In this document: positions 53,666-62,214 of the stretch, piece by piece
Numbering within the stretch: the stretch's first letter is position 1
Layout of the letters: each line of letters begins with the position of its first letter
NCBI RefSeq assembly: GCF_900182575.1
Contig: NZ_FXSZ01000003.1
Location: 1-64,000 of the forward strand
DNA from: Solitalea koreensis
GTDB lineage: Bacteria > Bacteroidota > Bacteroidia > Sphingobacteriales > Sphingobacteriaceae
Length of the DNA: 64,000 nt
Reading direction: 5' to 3'
The notes under the pieces: model-generated
What the model saw: only the letters and a program-made list of their open reading frames with translations
The model's database searches: none
What the model was told of the DNA's origin: nothing
Made by a program: the position numbers and the translations under genes

Positions 53666-55027
53666 ATGAAGCCAGGCATCCCTAAAGGAACCCGTGATTT
53701 TTCTCCTGTTGAAGTAGCAAGACGTACTTATATTTTTGATACCATTAAAACTGTTTTCCGCAAGTTCGGCTATCAGCCTATTGAAACCCCAACGATGGAA
53801 AACCTATCAACTCTTACCGGAAAGTATGGTGAAGAAGGTGATCAGTTGATCTTTAAAATATTAAACTCGGGCGATTACCTGGCAAAGGCTGATGAACAAA
53901 AACTTTCAGCACGGAACTCGAAACTCGTAACGTTTCAAATCTCTGAAAAAGCCTTGCGTTATGACCTCACCGTTCCGTTTGCACGTTACGTGGTGATGCA
54001 TCAAAACGATATTGCCATGCCATTTAAGCGTTACCAGGTGCAGCCGGTTTGGCGCGCGGATCGTCCGCAGAAGGGCCGTTACCGTGAGTTTTATCAGTGC
54101 GATGTGGATGTAGTGGGTTCAGAGTCTTTATTGAATGAAGCTGAATTTATCTGCATTTATGATGAAGCGCTTTCGAATCTTGGCCTGAAAGATTTCACCA
54201 TCAAAATCAATAACCGCAAAATTTTAAGCGGTATTGCTGATATTATCGGCAAGCCTGAACTGATTGTTGACATGACGGTAGCCATCGATAAACTGGATAA
54301 AATCGGTTATGATGGCGTAACCAAAGAACTTGCTGAGAAAGGATTTACTGCTACAGACATAGAAAAACTTCGTCCCTTTATTGAATTGAGCGGCACCAAT
54401 ACGGATAAGCTCGATGTGATGAAACAAGCACTTGCCGCTTCTGAAATTGGTAAAAAAGGTATTGAAGAAATTGAAACTATTTTTGAGTACTTGTCTTCTT
54501 TTGAGCTTAATAATGCCAAGGTAGAATTGGATATTACGCTTGCTCGTGGATTGAACTATTATACAGGAGCCATTTTCGAAGTAAAATCAAATGAAGTGCA
54601 AATGGGTTCAATCGGTGGCGGCGGTCGTTACGATGACCTTACCGGCATGTTTGGACTGAAAGGCGTTACAGGAGCGGGTATTTCTTTTGGAGCTGATCGT
54701 ATTTATGACGTAATGCTCGAATTGAATTTATTTCCTGATAGCGCAACGGTATCCACTCAAGTGTTGATTACCAATTTTGACAAGCTTGCCGAAAAGTACG
54801 CATTGCCAGTGGTTGCTAAACTCCGTAAAGAAGGCATCAGTTCAGAATTGTATCCGGCTTCTGCAAAACTTCAAAAGCAAATGAAATACGCCGATGCGAA
54901 GAACATTCCGTTTGTAGTATTAATAGGCGATGAAGAGATGAAAAGCGGCAAACTAACACTCAAAAATATGCACTCCGGAGATCAGGAGCAATTGGACATT
55001 GATGAGATCATTGCGAAACTGAAATAG
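53666..55027 (+). CDS. hisS: Histidyl-tRNA synthetase
   Basis: A 453-aa class II synthetase. Motif 1 lies in the N-terminal ~80 residues. Motif 2 is VWRADRPQKGRYREFYQCD (~127-146). The histidine-specific loops are ARGLNYYTGAIFE (~294-306) and GGGGRYDDLTG (~317-327). The C-terminal anticodon-binding domain covers ~365-453. Length is normal. Followed by a terminator, then hutH, although hutH acts in degradation and is not functionally coupled. Confidence 0.97.
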   Translation: MKPGIPKGTRDFSPVEVARRTYIFDTIKTVFRKFGYQPIETPTMENLSTLTGKYGEEGDQLIFKILNSGDYLAKADEQKLSARNSKLVTFQISEKALRYDLTVPFARYVVMHQNDIAMPFKRYQVQPVWRADRPQKGRYREFYQCDVDVVGSESLLNEAEFICIYDEALSNLGLKDFTIKINNRKILSGIADIIGKPELIVDMTVAIDKLDKIGYDGVTKELAEKGFTATDIEKLRPFIELSGTNTDKLDVMKQALAASEIGKKGIEEIETIFEYLSSFELNNAKVELDITLARGLNYYTGAIFEVKSNEVQMGSIGGGGRYDDLTGMFGLKGVTGAGISFGADRIYDVMLELNLFPDSATVSTQVLITNFDKLAEKYALPVVAKLRKEGISSELYPASAKLQKQMKYADAKNIPFVVLIGDEEMKSGKLTLKNMHSGDQEQLDIDEIIAKLK

Positions 55028-55045
55028 CTTTAGCAAATAGAATAG

Positions 55046-55070
55046 GCCCGGTTTAAATCGGGCTTTTTTG
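55046..55070 (+). terminator. Terminator after hisS
   Basis: Arms GCCCGG / TCGGGC (outer five pairs perfect) around TTTAAA, followed by T6. Confidence 0.8.
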
Positions 55071-55107
55071 TTTTCATGATCGCGACTCATTTTCATGACA
55101 AAAAGGT

Positions 55108-55115
55108 TATTTTTG
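55108..55115 (+). promoter_or_regulatory. -7 promoter box (TATTTTTG) of hutH
   Basis: A TAnnTTTG match 27 bp before the ATG at 55143. It lies inside the longer frame that starts at 55095, so that upstream start is unlikely. Confidence 0.5.
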
Positions 55116-55142
55116 TCGCACCAATTTTATTATAACCACCTT

Positions 55143-56645
55143 ATGAGCATTCATTTAATTAGCGCAAAACCGCTAACACTTGAAATTATCAACGAACTTA
55201 TCGTTAACAATTATACGCTTGAACTTTCTGAGGAATCGATTGTCGCCGTAAACAAATGCTGTGAGTATTTGGATGGCAAACTCAAAAAAGGCGGCGATCC
55301 TGTTTATGGAATCAATACCGGATTTGGTTCATTGCAGAATGTGAAAATTGACGATGCCGATCTGGAAACCTTACAACATAATCTTTTAAAATCACATGCT
55401 TGTGGAACCGGCGAAGAAGTTCCTCAGGAAATCGTGAAACTGATGTTGTTCCTTAAAATTCAATCGTTGAGTTATGGGCATTCAGCCATTCGTTTATCAA
55501 CCCTTAACCGGCTAATTGAATTCTATAACAACGATATTTTACCTGTCGTATATACGCAAGGCTCATTAGGCGCTTCAGGCGACTTAGCTCCTTTGGCGCA
55601 TCTTTCATTGCCGCTTTTAGGCTTGGGAGAAGTGTATTTTGAAGGAAGAAAGCAAAGTGCAGCAGCTTTACTTGAGAAAAAAGCTTGGCAACCCTTGCAC
55701 ATGAAGGCTAAGGAAGGCCTGGCCTTAATTAACGGTACACAGTTCATGAGTGCTTACGGTGTTTATTGTTTATTAAACGCTAAAAAGCTCTCCATCGCAG
55801 CTGATGTTATTGCTGCAGCATCCATTGATGCCTTTGATTGCCGTATTGATCCTTTCAACGAATTAATCCACCTTATCCGTCCGCATAACGGACAAATTCA
55901 AACGGCTAAATTCATTTCCGAATTGCTTGAAGGCAGCGAGCTCATTAATCAGCCTGGAAAGCAAACTCAGGATCCTTATTCATTCCGTTGTGTGCCGCAA
56001 GTGCACGGCGCTTCAAAAGATGCGATGAATTACGTAGAATGGGTTTTCCTAACAGAAATCAACGCGGTAACTGATAATCCGAACGTATTTCCTGATCAGG
56101 ATCTGATTCTTTCAGGGGGCAACTTCCACGGACAACCATTGGCCTTAGCACTTGATTTTTTGTGTATCGCCTTAGCTGAATTAGGCAGCATTTCAGAACG
56201 AAGAACCTATCAGTTAATTTCAGGTCAGCGTAAGTTGCCAGCGTTTTTAGTGGCAAAGCCCGGTTTGAATTCAGGTTTAATGATTCCGCAGTATACAGCT
56301 GCTTCAATTGCAAGCCAAAATAAACAATTGTGTACGCCAGCTTCTGTTGATTCTATTGTTTCATCAAACGGACAAGAAGACCATGTGAGCATGGGTGCCA
56401 ACGGAGCTGTAAAAGCATTGAAAGTGGTACAAAATTTAACCTCCATATTAGGCATCGAATGGTTAAACGCTACGCAAGCCCTAGAATTACGTAAACCGTT
56501 GCGTTCATCTACGTTCATAGATAAACTATTAACCGATTACCGTAAACAGGTAGCCTTTATCACAGAAGACCGCGAAATGCACCCTGAAATCGAAAAATCA
56601 AAGAAATTTGTGTTGGAGATGATCGGAACCGCACGTAAAAATTAA
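55143..56645 (+). CDS. hutH: Histidine ammonia-lyase
   Basis: A 500-aa enzyme converting L-histidine to urocanate and ammonia, first step of the Hut pathway. The Ala-Ser-Gly tripeptide that self-cyclises into the MIO cofactor is in GSLGASGDLAPLAHL (~140-154). The active-site Tyr region YGINTGFGSL is near residue 54. Start chosen at the ATG after the promoter box. The formiminoglutamase-like gene at 59583 may serve the same pathway. hutU and hutI are not in the window. Confidence 0.96.
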   Translation: MSIHLISAKPLTLEIINELIVNNYTLELSEESIVAVNKCCEYLDGKLKKGGDPVYGINTGFGSLQNVKIDDADLETLQHNLLKSHACGTGEEVPQEIVKLMLFLKIQSLSYGHSAIRLSTLNRLIEFYNNDILPVVYTQGSLGASGDLAPLAHLSLPLLGLGEVYFEGRKQSAAALLEKKAWQPLHMKAKEGLALINGTQFMSAYGVYCLLNAKKLSIAADVIAAASIDAFDCRIDPFNELIHLIRPHNGQIQTAKFISELLEGSELINQPGKQTQDPYSFRCVPQVHGASKDAMNYVEWVFLTEINAVTDNPNVFPDQDLILSGGNFHGQPLALALDFLCIALAELGSISERRTYQLISGQRKLPAFLVAKPGLNSGLMIPQYTAASIASQNKQLCTPASVDSIVSSNGQEDHVSMGANGAVKALKVVQNLTSILGIEWLNATQALELRKPLRSSTFIDKLLTDYRKQVAFITEDREMHPEIEKSKKFVLEMIGTARKN

Positions 56646-56745
56646 ACAAGAAAGGTTTATAAACGAAATTGAGAGCAATAGCTATAAATTAATAAAGAAT
56701 ACCGATGTCGCTATACAATAATCGACACAGTTTACACTTAAGCAG

Positions 56746-56949
56746 ATGAACTTTTTCAAAATCAAAACAAGCTGGTCCAATGCTGAATTCATTGTGTTGA
56801 AACTTTGCATAGCCATGGCTTATATTTTTATTGGCAGTTATTTCCATAATTTTTTCAGTCAGTATTATACTCCTATTCTCATCGTTTTTTTGATCACGAT
56901 GATTTGGTCGGTTTATTTATGGCTGAGTAAAATGAAAAAAGACCAATGA
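56746..56949 (+). CDS. Small two-helix membrane protein
   Basis: A 67-aa protein with predicted helices at about 15-35 and 41-61 separated by a short turn, and basic ends. No family recognised. Its last codons form the left arm of the bidirectional terminator, so stop and hairpin overlap. It lies 100 bp after hutH and may be expressed with it. Confidence 0.6.
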   Translation: MNFFKIKTSWSNAEFIVLKLCIAMAYIFIGSYFHNFFSQYYTPILIVFLITMIWSVYLWLSKMKKDQ

Positions 56950-56977
56950 TCTAAAAATCATCGGTCTTTTTTCATTT
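56930..56977. terminator. Bidirectional terminator overlapping a gene end
   Basis: 21-bp arms (56930-56950 and 56957-56977) with one mismatch, 6-nt loop, A6 and T6 tracts within the arms. It serves the plus-strand small gene and the minus-strand phosphatase gene ending at 56998. Confidence 0.88.
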
Positions 56978-56997
56978 GTCTTAATTCTTTTATCTAA

Positions 56998-58293
56998 TCA
57001 ATACAGCAACCTGAACTTAATGGTATGCTCAATTTCCTTGAGCTTTTTGATTACCGCTTTGTCGTATTCAGTGTCGACATCAGTTATTGAGTAGCCTATT
57101 TTTTTATTGGTTTTAAGGTATTGACCCAATATATTGATGCCGTGCTCTGCCATTACGTTATTAATTTTGGCTAAAATACCTGGTACATTTTTATGAATAT
57201 GGATCAACCGGTGAGCGTTTGCTTCCGTATTCAGCTTTAAACCCGGAAAGTTAACGCTGTTTTTGGTTGAACCACGGTTAATAAAATCCATCATACGGTT
57301 AGCAATGAACAGCACATTATCAACCTTGTGCTTAGGATCATCAAACACGACGATTCCCATGTCGGTACATAAATCCAGATCAAGATGATGAGAACTGTCG
57401 CCAAAGTAACCAATGGTTTTTAAACGTATTGCTCCTTTTAGTTTCGAAGCTGAAATTTTTTCTCCTACTCCTAAAACAAGCATACCCACATCTTTAATGT
57501 ACTTATCTTCAAAAGAAGATTTATGACGAATAGAAAGCCCGTCTTTTTTCAACAGTTTTAATGTTGTATCGCTCACATCTCCTACGGCCAGACAAAGTAT
57601 CCGGTTTTTCGGATATGAAATTGCCATAGGCAGATTGTTCAGGTATAAGAACTCATCAAAACTTGGCAAAATGTGATCAGCATTTTTTACAACGCTGGCA
57701 CGTTCAATGTTCTCTGTAAAAGCAAAAAACTTCTTTATCAAGCCTGATTCTTTTAACTGGAAATCTGAATAACCATCGCCGATGCCGTATAAGTCGCCTT
57801 CCCAGTTTAGTTCACGAAGTAATTTTACTTTACCACCTTCACTTGAAAGCGGATTAGTTGTATCATAACCGATGATGCTTCCGTTTTCATCGTATTCAAA
57901 CGTGTTCGCGTAAACGTTTTCAGGTTTGATTTTATAAGTCGAAACTACCGGAGTAATAAATTCTTTGAAACCGCCGGAAACGATGAAAACATCATCGGCA
58001 TTTTTTTCGAAGAACTTTTTATTGCGGGAAAATGAATCGGATATTTTTTTGCGCAGCACTTTAACCAGTTCGGAAAGGTGCTTTTTATCGGCATTCAACA
58101 GTTTTACACGTTCGCGCAGGCTGTCGGTAAAACTCATTCTGCCATCCATTGCAGCTGCAGTATAATCTTCAATCTGCTTTAAAACTATATCGCGATCAGG
58201 ATTATTCTTTAACGAAATTTTAACAAGCTCATCCAGAGCTTCTACCTGGGTAAAGGTACTGTCGAAGTCAATTATGTAGCGGTTGCGAAGCAA
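56998..58293 (-). CDS. Phosphoserine phosphatase fused to PGDH remnant and ACT domain
   Basis: A 431-aa fusion. Residues ~1-212 are a HAD-IB phosphatase: motif I IDFDSTFTQVEALDE, motif II IVSGG, motif III GIGDGYSDFQL, so serine-forming phosphatase activity is plausible. Residues ~225-325 resemble only the lid half of phosphoglycerate dehydrogenase (LCTDMGIVVFDDP). Residues ~350-431 are the C-terminal ACT domain (RLIHIHKNVPGILAKIN). The NAD-binding core of PGDH, with its GxGxxG loop and catalytic Arg/Glu/His, is absent. Longer bifunctional ~630-aa forms are known in Bacteroidota. The ACT domain suggests serine feedback. Confidence 0.85.
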   Translation of the reverse strand: MLRNRYIIDFDSTFTQVEALDELVKISLKNNPDRDIVLKQIEDYTAAAMDGRMSFTDSLRERVKLLNADKKHLSELVKVLRKKISDSFSRNKKFFEKNADDVFIVSGGFKEFITPVVSTYKIKPENVYANTFEYDENGSIIGYDTTNPLSSEGGKVKLLRELNWEGDLYGIGDGYSDFQLKESGLIKKFFAFTENIERASVVKNADHILPSFDEFLYLNNLPMAISYPKNRILCLAVGDVSDTTLKLLKKDGLSIRHKSSFEDKYIKDVGMLVLGVGEKISASKLKGAIRLKTIGYFGDSSHHLDLDLCTDMGIVVFDDPKHKVDNVLFIANRMMDFINRGSTKNSVNFPGLKLNTEANAHRLIHIHKNVPGILAKINNVMAEHGINILGQYLKTNKKIGYSITDVDTEYDKAVIKKLKEIEHTIKFRLLY

Positions 58294-58421
58294 TTTTCAA
58301 AGATTTAATGGATCTATTATTAAGTTGTCAAATATCGCTGTCTTTTTTTACAAATCTACAATTTTACGAGTAGTTATTAGTTAATGGAGAATAGTTTGAT
58401 GAATAATTTTAGCTTATTCTT

Positions 58422-59393
58422 TCAGCTTCTGTTCTTCCTGGCACAAATCTCTTTAATGCTTTTATCAATTGAAATGGGATTGAATGGAATAACTGCACTC
58501 AATTTATTTGCATCGTAATATTGCAATACCGGGGCCGATGAAGCCGTATCGCGAGTTAGCGCAGGGTCTTTGCCATTTAAGAATGAGAACAATTTTGCAA
58601 TTCGCCAACCCAATTCCAAGTGCCATTTCCTTATAGCGATTTTGGGTTTAGTTTTACCCAACTCATCTGCAATTAAATCGAATAACTGTTTATAAGGCAG
58701 ATTCTCGCTATTCACTATAAATCGCTCGTTTGCAATAGTGCTTTCCATCAGCATGATCATGCTTTTACTCACATCACGAACATCCACAAAGCCACAACCT
58801 CCTAAAGGATAAACGTTCAATCCATCACGTACTTTCCCAAAAAGCCGCCCACTTCCTTCAGTCCAATTCTCTTTCCCAATAATAATGGTAGGATTAACGA
58901 TCACAGCATTCAGTCCTTCGGCCATACCACGCCAAACCTCATTTTCTGATTCATATTTGCTTATGGCGTAAGCCGAATTTACTGGAGAGTATTCGAATTT
59001 ATGATTTTCGGTGATCAATTCCCCAGGTTTGCCAATGCCGATAGCCGCAATTGAACTGGCATGTACTAGCTTTTCAACGGAAGCCGCCAAACATGCATTT
59101 ACCAAATTAGCCGTACCTTCAATGTTTGTTCGGTACAACTCCCCTTTAAATTTTGAATTTAATGTTACTTTGGCAGCACAATGATATACTTGCCTGATGC
59201 CTTTTAATGCATCTTCCAATGAATAATAATCAAGCACGTCACCATTAACCCATTCAATGCCTGATAGGTTAGCTAAACATTGAGGAATTTTTGAAGAACT
59301 TCGCTTCAGCGCTCGAACCATTTTGCCCGAACTGACAAGATCGAACACCAATTGGGAACCTAAAAACCCGGTTGCTCCGGTAACAAGAATCAT
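58422..59393 (-). CDS. NAD-dependent epimerase/dehydratase-like SDR
   Basis: A 323-aa extended SDR. The Rossmann motif ILVTGATGFLGSQL begins at residue 2 if translation starts at the ATG at 59393. The 25-residue upstream extension has no family match. Catalytic Ser is in VHASSIAAIG and Tyr/Lys in YAISKYESE. It resembles dihydroflavonol-reductase/3-beta-HSD-type reductases. The substrate is unknown. Upstream of its promoter region the divergent ureohydrolase-like gene begins. Confidence 0.9.
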   Translation of the reverse strand: MILVTGATGFLGSQLVFDLVSSGKMVRALKRSSSKIPQCLANLSGIEWVNGDVLDYYSLEDALKGIRQVYHCAAKVTLNSKFKGELYRTNIEGTANLVNACLAASVEKLVHASSIAAIGIGKPGELITENHKFEYSPVNSAYAISKYESENEVWRGMAEGLNAVIVNPTIIIGKENWTEGSGRLFGKVRDGLNVYPLGGCGFVDVRDVSKSMIMLMESTIANERFIVNSENLPYKQLFDLIADELGKTKPKIAIRKWHLELGWRIAKLFSFLNGKDPALTRDTASSAPVLQYYDANKLSAVIPFNPISIDKSIKEICARKNRS

Positions 59394-59582
59394 AATTAAC
59401 CGTTTAGATGAAATCTTTTGCAAAATAGTAAATGTTGTCCATTTCAATGGTCGAAGACTGCAAGGCATTAAGGTTCTTTTCGTATTTTACAGTTAATCAG
59501 CCTGCTACCGATGTAGAGATAAATAGTTTTTCTTCTTTTCACATTTCCTTTGTTATTTTGGTGCTGTAAAACCAAACCTGTG

Positions 59583-60761
59583 ATGAACCTTTCTGATTTT
59601 CTTTCTCCCGTAAACCTAACTAAAATTAAACCTGATAAAGGTTATTCTGAACATCAATTAGGGGCCATTATTACGACGTTTAAAGAGGAAGATAAATTCC
59701 CTGAAATGGAAGGAATTAACCTTGCAATTGTTGGTGTGGAAGATGATAGAAATGCCATCAATAATGAAGGTTGTGCACAAGCACCTGATGCTGTTCGTGA
59801 ATATCTTTATAAATTATGTGAAGGTAGTTTTCAGAGTAAAATGGTCGATTTAGGAAATATCCGTGCCGGAGAAAGTGCTCGCGATACCTATATCGCTTTA
59901 CGAATAGTTTGCTCAGAGTTGATGAAAGCCGACATTCTTCCTATTATTATTGGCGGCGGACAAGATCTTACATTTCCTCAATATCTGGCGTATGAAGATC
60001 TGGAACAGCGCGTCGACCTTGTTGTAATCGATGATCATTTCGATCTGAATGAAGAGGATGAAGATTCAGATCTTACCTCAACTTCTTATCTCAATAAAAT
60101 AATCCTTCATCAACCGAACAACTTATTCAATTTTAGCAACATTGGCTATCAAACCTATTTTGCCAGTCAAAACAGCCTGAAGTTGATGGATAAAATGTAT
60201 TTCGACACACATCGCTTGGGCGAGGTTACGCAACAGGTTCAGGAAATGGAGCCCGTTATTCGCAATGCCAATATGCTGAGTTTCGATTGTTCAGCCATTC
60301 GTCAATCGAATGCACCAGGCAATGCCAACGCCGGTCCGAACGGGCTTTATGGGGAGGAAGCCTGTCAGCTGTGCCGATATGCAGGCATGAGCGATAAGTT
60401 GCTTTCGATTGGGTTTTATGAAATGAACCCGCAATATGACCGTCATGGACAAACCGCTCATTTATTGGCTCAAATGATTTGGTGTTTTATTGATGGGTTT
60501 TATAATCGTAAGAAAGATTATCCATTTAATCCTACTGAAGAAATGACCAAGTACAGGGCATTTTTACGCGATAATGGTCACGAGGTGGTTTTTTATAAGA
60601 GCCCTAAGACAGATCGATGGTGGATGCAGGTGCCCTATCCTAATTTACGGTCTAAAAATGAACGTTATTACTTGGTCCCTTGTAGTTATAATGATTATCA
60701 GATGGCAAGTAATGGCGAAGTGCCGGATCGATGGTGGAGAACATATCAGAAACTGCTTTAG
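59583..60761 (+). CDS. Formimidoylglutamase-like ureohydrolase with eroded metal site
   Basis: A 392-aa arginase-fold protein. The usual ligand motifs are changed. GGDH is GGGQ (Gln 127 replaces the His). DAHxD is kept as DDHFD (Asp 150, His 152, Asp 154). DxD is DCS in SFDCSAIRQ, so the second Asp is lost. Annotation as formimidoylglutamase is common in Bacteroidota, but binuclear manganese catalysis is doubtful. A C-terminal ~60-residue Trp-rich region ends in VPDRWWRTYQK. It shares the neighbourhood with hutH. Start at 59583 (MNLSDFLSPVNL). Confidence 0.85.
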   Translation: MNLSDFLSPVNLTKIKPDKGYSEHQLGAIITTFKEEDKFPEMEGINLAIVGVEDDRNAINNEGCAQAPDAVREYLYKLCEGSFQSKMVDLGNIRAGESARDTYIALRIVCSELMKADILPIIIGGGQDLTFPQYLAYEDLEQRVDLVVIDDHFDLNEEDEDSDLTSTSYLNKIILHQPNNLFNFSNIGYQTYFASQNSLKLMDKMYFDTHRLGEVTQQVQEMEPVIRNANMLSFDCSAIRQSNAPGNANAGPNGLYGEEACQLCRYAGMSDKLLSIGFYEMNPQYDRHGQTAHLLAQMIWCFIDGFYNRKKDYPFNPTEEMTKYRAFLRDNGHEVVFYKSPKTDRWWMQVPYPNLRSKNERYYLVPCSYNDYQMASNGEVPDRWWRTYQKLL

Positions 60762-60771
60762 TGATAGAATT

Positions 60772-60815
60772 ATAAAAAATGCGAAGCTTACAAAATTGAG
60801 CTTCGCATTTTTTAT
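60772..60815. terminator. Bidirectional terminator
   Basis: Perfect 17-bp arms (60772-60788 and 60799-60815) with A6/T6 tracts, between convergent genes ending at 60761 and 60832. Confidence 0.92.
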
Positions 60816-60831
60816 GAAAGCTTAAACTGGA

Positions 60832-61452
60832 TTAAACCCCATGGATTAATCCGATAACCATTAGTACGACACCAACCACCGATACAATTCCTCCCAAGGT
60901 CCCGTCAACAACTGCTGTTAGTAAAATACCGGCCAGAAGTATAATTAAACCGATCGTAAATTCCCGATTGATAATTGCAGGGGCTGCAGCTGCTGCTTTA
61001 GCTTTGTGTTTGGCTTCAATCTTCGCTACTCTTTTCACTACAAAATTTTCCATTTTTTGTTGTGCCTTAGCCGGCAAGGCAGAAATTACAGCGTTTTCAG
61101 CCATTTTTTCTTTTACCAACTGACACATTGTTTTCGTTTCAGATGACACAGAGGGTGTTGTTTGGGTTGAAACGAATACTGCACTTGAGGCATCAGGCGT
61201 TTCGGTTAATTGCGCTTTATTTGTAAGCTCGGTAGTCATATTGGCCAAAGTCACCTCATTGGTTAGTTTGGCATCTGAAACCGCTGCCACTACATTTTCA
61301 GTACTTTTTTTCAGATCGTGTTTTTTTACATAAACAGGATCTTCGTTGTTAATTTTTACCAGTTTAAGTTCATTAGCGCAAGAACTCAGCATTGTAATAG
61401 CCACCAATGCACATATCCATTTTTTGGGTAAGGCTCGTAAAAATGATTTCAT
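60832..61452 (-). CDS. Lipoprotein paralogue A with C-terminal membrane helices
   Basis: A 206-aa protein with a lipobox SSCAN near residue 25, followed by ELKLVKINNEDP, which is shared with its neighbour. The middle is low-complexity, Ser/Thr/Ala/Lys-rich. The C-terminus has a hydrophobic pair at ~170-205 (GLIILLAGILLTAVVDG, then GIVSVVGVVLMVIGLI). This combination of a lipid anchor and a terminal glycine-rich hydrophobic hairpin is unusual. No family recognised. Paralogous to the gene 68 bp upstream on the same strand. Confidence 0.82.
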   Translation of the reverse strand: MKSFLRALPKKWICALVAITMLSSCANELKLVKINNEDPVYVKKHDLKKSTENVVAAVSDAKLTNEVTLANMTTELTNKAQLTETPDASSAVFVSTQTTPSVSSETKTMCQLVKEKMAENAVISALPAKAQQKMENFVVKRVAKIEAKHKAKAAAAAPAIINREFTIGLIILLAGILLTAVVDGTLGGIVSVVGVVLMVIGLIHGV

Positions 61453-61520
61453 AATTGTTTTTTAGATGATTTAATTTGAGCTTCAAGATATTAGTTAAAT
61501 AGCAAAGTATCTGCTTGAAA

Positions 61521-62069
61521 TTATTTTTTTCTGGACGAAGCTCCTTTGAAAACTAGAACGGCTCCTATTAGGGAAAAGATTACGCCTAATACCACAAGTG
61601 CAATTCCTGCTGTTCCGCTAAATAAAGATGCAACCCCTCCAATAATGAAAATAACCCCTACAACGCTTAAGATTGATCCAACAATAACATTTGTTTTGCT
61701 TGCTGGTGGAGCAGCAGCTTTTTTAACTATTCGCTCAGCTTTCTTTGTTGAGATTTTTTCCATAGGTTTTGGCTGCGCTTTGCTAATAACTTTATGACTA
61801 TTGTTCTGATGGAATACCTGGGAAAGAATTTTAATTGAATTATTTTTTTCAGGCAATCCTACTTCGCTCTTATCAGATGTTAGAGGTTGACTTCCAATTG
61901 AATTTTCATCAACAATTAGAGAAAGGTGGTTATTATCTGGAGTTCTAAAAGAGGAGGAACTAAATTCATATGGAATAGGGTCATGGCCATTTACCTTAAT
62001 GAGCTTAAGTTCATTAAGGCATGAAACACAAAAAACGCTCAGTAATATCAAATAGAAGTAAGGTTTCAT
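61521..62069 (-). CDS. Lipoprotein paralogue B with C-terminal membrane helices
   Basis: A 182-aa protein. The ATG at 62069 opens a signal MKPYFYLILLSVFCVSC with its Cys, then NELKLIKVNGHDP, nearly the same as in paralogue A. The middle is polar. The C-terminus has two hydrophobic segments (~125-145 and 150-172) rich in Gly/Val/Ile. An upstream ATG at 62126 would bury the signal peptide, so 62069 is preferred. Tandem duplication with the following gene. Function unknown. Confidence 0.82.
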   Translation of the reverse strand: MKPYFYLILLSVFCVSCLNELKLIKVNGHDPIPYEFSSSSFRTPDNNHLSLIVDENSIGSQPLTSDKSEVGLPEKNNSIKILSQVFHQNNSHKVISKAQPKPMEKISTKKAERIVKKAAAPPASKTNVIVGSILSVVGVIFIIGGVASLFSGTAGIALVVLGVIFSLIGAVLVFKGASSRKK

Positions 62070-62151
62070 GTTCATAGGCTTAAAGTGGCCATAATTTACT
62101 GAAGATGATCGATATATCGAAATCAATATTTCACTCTACGGTACAATATGC

Positions 62152-62196
62152 TCAAAAAAAAACGAGCATCTTTTTAACATTAAAAGCTGCCCGTTT
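62152..62196 (-). terminator. Terminator of purD
   Basis: On the minus strand, arms AAACGGGCA / TGCTCGTTT (one mismatch), an inner A/T stem, then T8, 19 bp past the purD stop. Confidence 0.8.
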
Positions 62197-62214
62197 CAGG
62201 TAAAGATGTTGATT

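Noticed and set aside
55095..55142. Upstream start of hutH
   Set aside because: A TAnnTTTG promoter box lies inside this extension, so translation should begin at 55143.
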